Shown in pieces: positions 13,217 to 14,718 of a stretch of DNA of 14,718 nucleotides; position 1 is the stretch's first letter; every line of letters begins with the position of its first letter. Below the pieces are notes generated by a model that saw only the letters and a list, made by a program, of their open reading frames with translations, did not search any database and was not told where the DNA came from. A program made the translations under genes and the position numbers. The DNA comes from JAAZMA01 sp964564325 (GTDB lineage: Bacteria > Bacillota > Clostridia > Tissierellales > Tepidimicrobiaceae): assembly GCA_964564325.1 (NCBI GenBank), contig CAZMBD010000059.1, positions 1-14,718 on the forward strand, given 5' to 3'.

Positions 13217-13245
13217 ATTACTTAACTATGTTAAATTCTTGTCAA
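13217..13245 (-). promoter_or_regulatory. Probable promoter of the split-YeeE operon
   Basis: On the minus strand a perfect -35 TTGACA (plus-strand 13240-13245) is followed after 17 bases by AGTAAT (13217-13222), four of six -10 matches. Transcription would begin near 13210, about 40 bases before the start codon. The poor -10 fits a promoter that needs an activator such as the divergent LysR protein. Confidence 0.5.
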
Positions 13246-13325
13246 TTATAATTATATATTATAAAATACCAATTTAGTAATTAATAAGGCTAATGCTGCA
13301 TAAGAAATATTGATAGGATATTAGT

Positions 13326-13341
13326 GAATTAACAATAATTC
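13326..13341. promoter_or_regulatory. Inverted repeat, possible LysR-type site
   Basis: A perfect 6-4-6 dyad GAATTA-ACAA-TAATTC lies in the divergent region between the LysR and YeeE genes, ahead of both promoters. In AT-rich DNA a dyad of this length can occur by chance. Confidence 0.3.
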
Positions 13342-13349
13342 TTATATGC

Positions 13350-13385
13350 TATCAAAATCATTGTTTAAAGCAATGCAAATTGATA
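13350..13385. promoter_or_regulatory. Large dyad over the lysR promoter, probable LysR operator
   Basis: Two nested inverted repeats share one centre: outer TATCAA (13350-13355) / TTGATA (13380-13385) and inner CATTG (13359-13363) / CAATG (13371-13375). The 36-base dyad covers the likely -35 and part of the -10 of the LysR gene, the classical position for LysR autorepression from a divergent promoter region. Confidence 0.45.
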
Positions 13386-13389
13386 TTAT
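13361..13389 (+). promoter_or_regulatory. Probable promoter of the LysR gene
   Basis: TTGTTT (13361-13366), 17 bases, then TATTAT (13384-13389). It lies 54 bases before the GTG start and inside the dyad at 13350-13385. Confidence 0.45.
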
Positions 13390-13442
13390 ATTATATAAGC
13401 GATATAGTTAAAAATTTCAAAATTGTCAAAGGGGGAATTTAG

Positions 13443-14345
13443 GTGAATATATTTAATTTGACATCTTATATAGAAATAATAAATGAAAATAGTATATCTA
13501 AAGCTGCAGAAAATCTCCATATGACTCAATCCGCTTTAAGTCAACAGCTAAAAAACATAGAAAATGATTTAAATTGTGAATTAGTAAATAGGAGTAATAA
13601 AGGAGTTACTCCTACAGAAGCGGGGAATATTGTCTATAAATATGCGGAAATATTTTTAGATTTATATGATAATATGATGAAAGAAATAGAGGATTCTGAG
13701 AGATTAGAATTAAAGGAGATTAAAATAGGTTCTTCTAATTCTGTATGTGAATATTTAATTCCCTGTACTCTTTATACTTATAGAAAGAGAGATAAAAATG
13801 TTAAATTTACTACAAAATGTGATTATACTAAAAATGTAATAGATTCAGTTAAAAGTTATAGAACTGATGTGGGTTTTATTACAATGGAAATAGATGATCC
13901 TGATCTTATGTGTACAAAGTTACAGGATCATGATTTGGTAATTATATATTCTCCTGAAAACAAAGAAATGGAAAGAGATTTAAGTTTAAAAGATATAATA
14001 AATCAAGGGTTAATATTGGGGCCTGAAGAAAGTGGAATAAGAAAAGTTATAGAAAAAACCTTTATTTCCAATGGAATACTTCTTGACGATGTAAATATTA
14101 ATATGGAAATGGGCAGTATGGAAGCCATAAAAACATCTGTCATGGAAAATTATGGTATATCAATAGTTCCATATGTTACTGCTAAAAAAGAATTATTTAC
14201 AGGAACATTAAAGAGTAAGAAAATAGATGGTTTAAATTTAAAATGTGATATATGCATGATTTATTTAAAAGACCACAATTATTCTGAACATATCAAGGAA
14301 TTTATAAAATACATAGAACGATTTGGAAGAAAAACATTTTGTTAA
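13443..14345 (+). CDS. LysR-family regulator of the sulfur/selenium cluster
   Basis: A 300-residue LysR-type regulator, full family length. Residues 1-60 are the winged helix-turn-helix (ISKAAENLHMTQSALSQQLKNIENDLNCELVNRSNKGVTPTEAG); residues about 91-295 are the periplasmic-binding-like sensor domain, whose first pocket strand reads IGSSNSVCEYLIP. The start is a GTG placed seven bases after AAAGGGGG (13428-13435); it gives the standard LysR N-terminus. The protein has eight cysteines (45, 102, 108, 126, 157, 268, 271, 300), many for a LysR protein. It is divergent from the split-YeeE operon across 271 bases with dyads and is thus its likely activator. CysB/CysL-type and selenium-associated LysR regulators are the nearest groups I can name. 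Its stop shares TTAA with that of the convergent TusA gene. Confidence 0.87.
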   Translation: MNIFNLTSYIEIINENSISKAAENLHMTQSALSQQLKNIENDLNCELVNRSNKGVTPTEAGNIVYKYAEIFLDLYDNMMKEIEDSERLELKEIKIGSSNSVCEYLIPCTLYTYRKRDKNVKFTTKCDYTKNVIDSVKSYRTDVGFITMEIDDPDLMCTKLQDHDLVIIYSPENKEMERDLSLKDIINQGLILGPEESGIRKVIEKTFISNGILLDDVNINMEMGSMEAIKTSVMENYGISIVPYVTAKKELFTGTLKSKKIDGLNLKCDICMIYLKDHNYSEHIKEFIKYIERFGRKTFC

Positions 14346-14566
14346 TCTAGCTTTTCTATGGTTATTTCCCATATACCAGTAGTGATTTCTTTTATGTTTA
14401 TATTGCAATTTTCCTTAGATAAAACCTCTTTAATATTAGATGGTGCACAACTATGATCTGTTAATACTATAATTTTTTCATTTAATTTTAAATTTTTATA
14501 TGCATGCTTAGTTTTAATAGCAGGAATAGGACAAAAATCTCCTAAACAATCAATTTTATTTTTCAT
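14342..14566 (-). CDS. TusA/SirA-family sulfur carrier, copy 2
   Basis: A 74-residue TusA-like protein with IDCLGDFCPIPAIK (5-18); Cys12 is the CPxP persulfide cysteine, with further thiols at Cys7, Cys40 (TDHSCAPSNI) and Cys50. It shares DCLG..CP.P, DHSCA and the ITTGIWEITIEK-type end with copy 1, but is clearly diverged, so the two are paralogues and not a recent duplication. An upstream GTG at 14572 is part of the AGGAGGTG ribosome binding site; the ATG at 14566, seven bases after AGGAGG (plus-strand 14574-14579), is the start. It has its own promoter and is convergent with the LysR gene, overlapping it by four bases. It may serve a different sulfur recipient than copy 1. Confidence 0.85.
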   Translation of the reverse strand: MKNKIDCLGDFCPIPAIKTKHAYKNLKLNEKIIVLTDHSCAPSNIKEVLSKENCNINIKEITTGIWEITIEKLD

Positions 14567-14603
14567 AATCACACCTCCTAGTTAAAATAAGGAATTTAAT
14601 TTA

Positions 14604-14612
14604 ATTATACCA
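14604..14612 (-). promoter_or_regulatory. Extended -10 promoter of the second TusA gene
   Basis: On the minus strand TGGTATAAT (plus-strand 14604-14612) is a perfect extended -10 element; no good -35 lies at 16-18 bases, as is common for this promoter class. Transcription would begin near 14597, some 30 bases before the start codon, with the ribosome binding site in between. Confidence 0.5.
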
Positions 14613-14704
14613 CAAGTATTCTACCAAATAGCATTGCTCCTTAGTGAAATTTTTTAAAAAATGTGTTAAAATAGTATATGTAATTAAATACAGGAGGTTT
14701 TTTA

Positions 14705-14718
14705 ATGGGAGAAAATGA
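14705..14718 (+). CDS. Start of a plus-strand gene cut by the window end
   Basis: An ATG at 14705 follows AGGAGG (14692-14697) by seven bases and opens the frame MGEN before the sequence ends. The upstream 90 bases are AT-rich with an ATTTTTTAAAAAAT palindrome (14648-14661). The product cannot be identified; the gene is divergent from the second TusA gene. Confidence 0.6.

Noticed and set aside
12278..14566. Selenocysteine codons (in-frame TGA) in the TusA, YeeE or reductase genes
   Set aside because: All key positions are ordinary cysteines, frames end at normal stops, and no conserved sequence continues past them.

Overview
The window is AT-rich (roughly 30% GC by eye) with strong AGGAGG-type ribosome binding sites, short gene gaps and Rho-independent terminators. 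Gene content is that of an amino-acid-fermenting, low-GC anaerobic Firmicute: methionine gamma-lyase, an orphan cysteine desulfurase, a two-part YeeE/YedE transporter with TusA proteins, and a DUF1538/P-II pair. A clostridial or Tissierellia-like host is my inference; no rRNA or other taxonomic marker is present. There is no tRNA, rRNA, CRISPR array, insertion sequence or prophage gene, and no gene-free gap longer than about 300 bases.

Layout. (1) 1-2667, plus strand: a self-contained YtrA-type operon (GntR repressor, ABC ATPase, two ABC-2 permeases) behind a near-consensus promoter overlapped by an inverted repeat. (2) 2675-4003, minus strand: a class V aminotransferase/cysteine desulfurase-like gene whose stop codon lies inside a GGGGACGGTTCC-type palindromic repeat. 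(3) 4129-6250, plus: an EamA exporter and methionine gamma-lyase, ending in a strong terminator. (4) 6370-8769, plus: an APC permease and an acetamidase/formamidase-family protein, ending in a terminator that shares 28 identical bases with the previous one. (5) 8761-9444, minus: an uncharacterised TIM-barrel protein. (6) 9665-10736, plus: a DUF1538 membrane protein with a P-II-like protein. (7) 10743-13171, minus: a four-gene operon, YeeE/YedE half A, TusA, YeeE/YedE half B, thioredoxin-reductase-like flavoprotein. (8) 13443-14345, plus: a divergent cysteine-rich LysR regulator, tail-to-tail with a second TusA gene (14342-14566, minus). The first codons of another plus-strand gene begin at 14705.

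How it fits together. Much of the window concerns sulfur: making sulfane sulfur from cysteine, splitting methionine to methanethiol, importing a sulfur (or possibly selenium) oxyanion, carrying it on TusA and reducing it with an NADPH flavoenzyme. The most interesting unit is region 7-8, a split thiosulfate-type transporter interleaved with its TusA partner, a dedicated disulfide reductase, a divergent thiol-rich regulator and a second TusA. The second is the DUF1538/P-II operon, which looks like an ion transporter or antiporter gated by a signalling protein that lacks the classical T-loop tyrosine. Functional links between the operons are inference; the gene order and motifs are seen directly.
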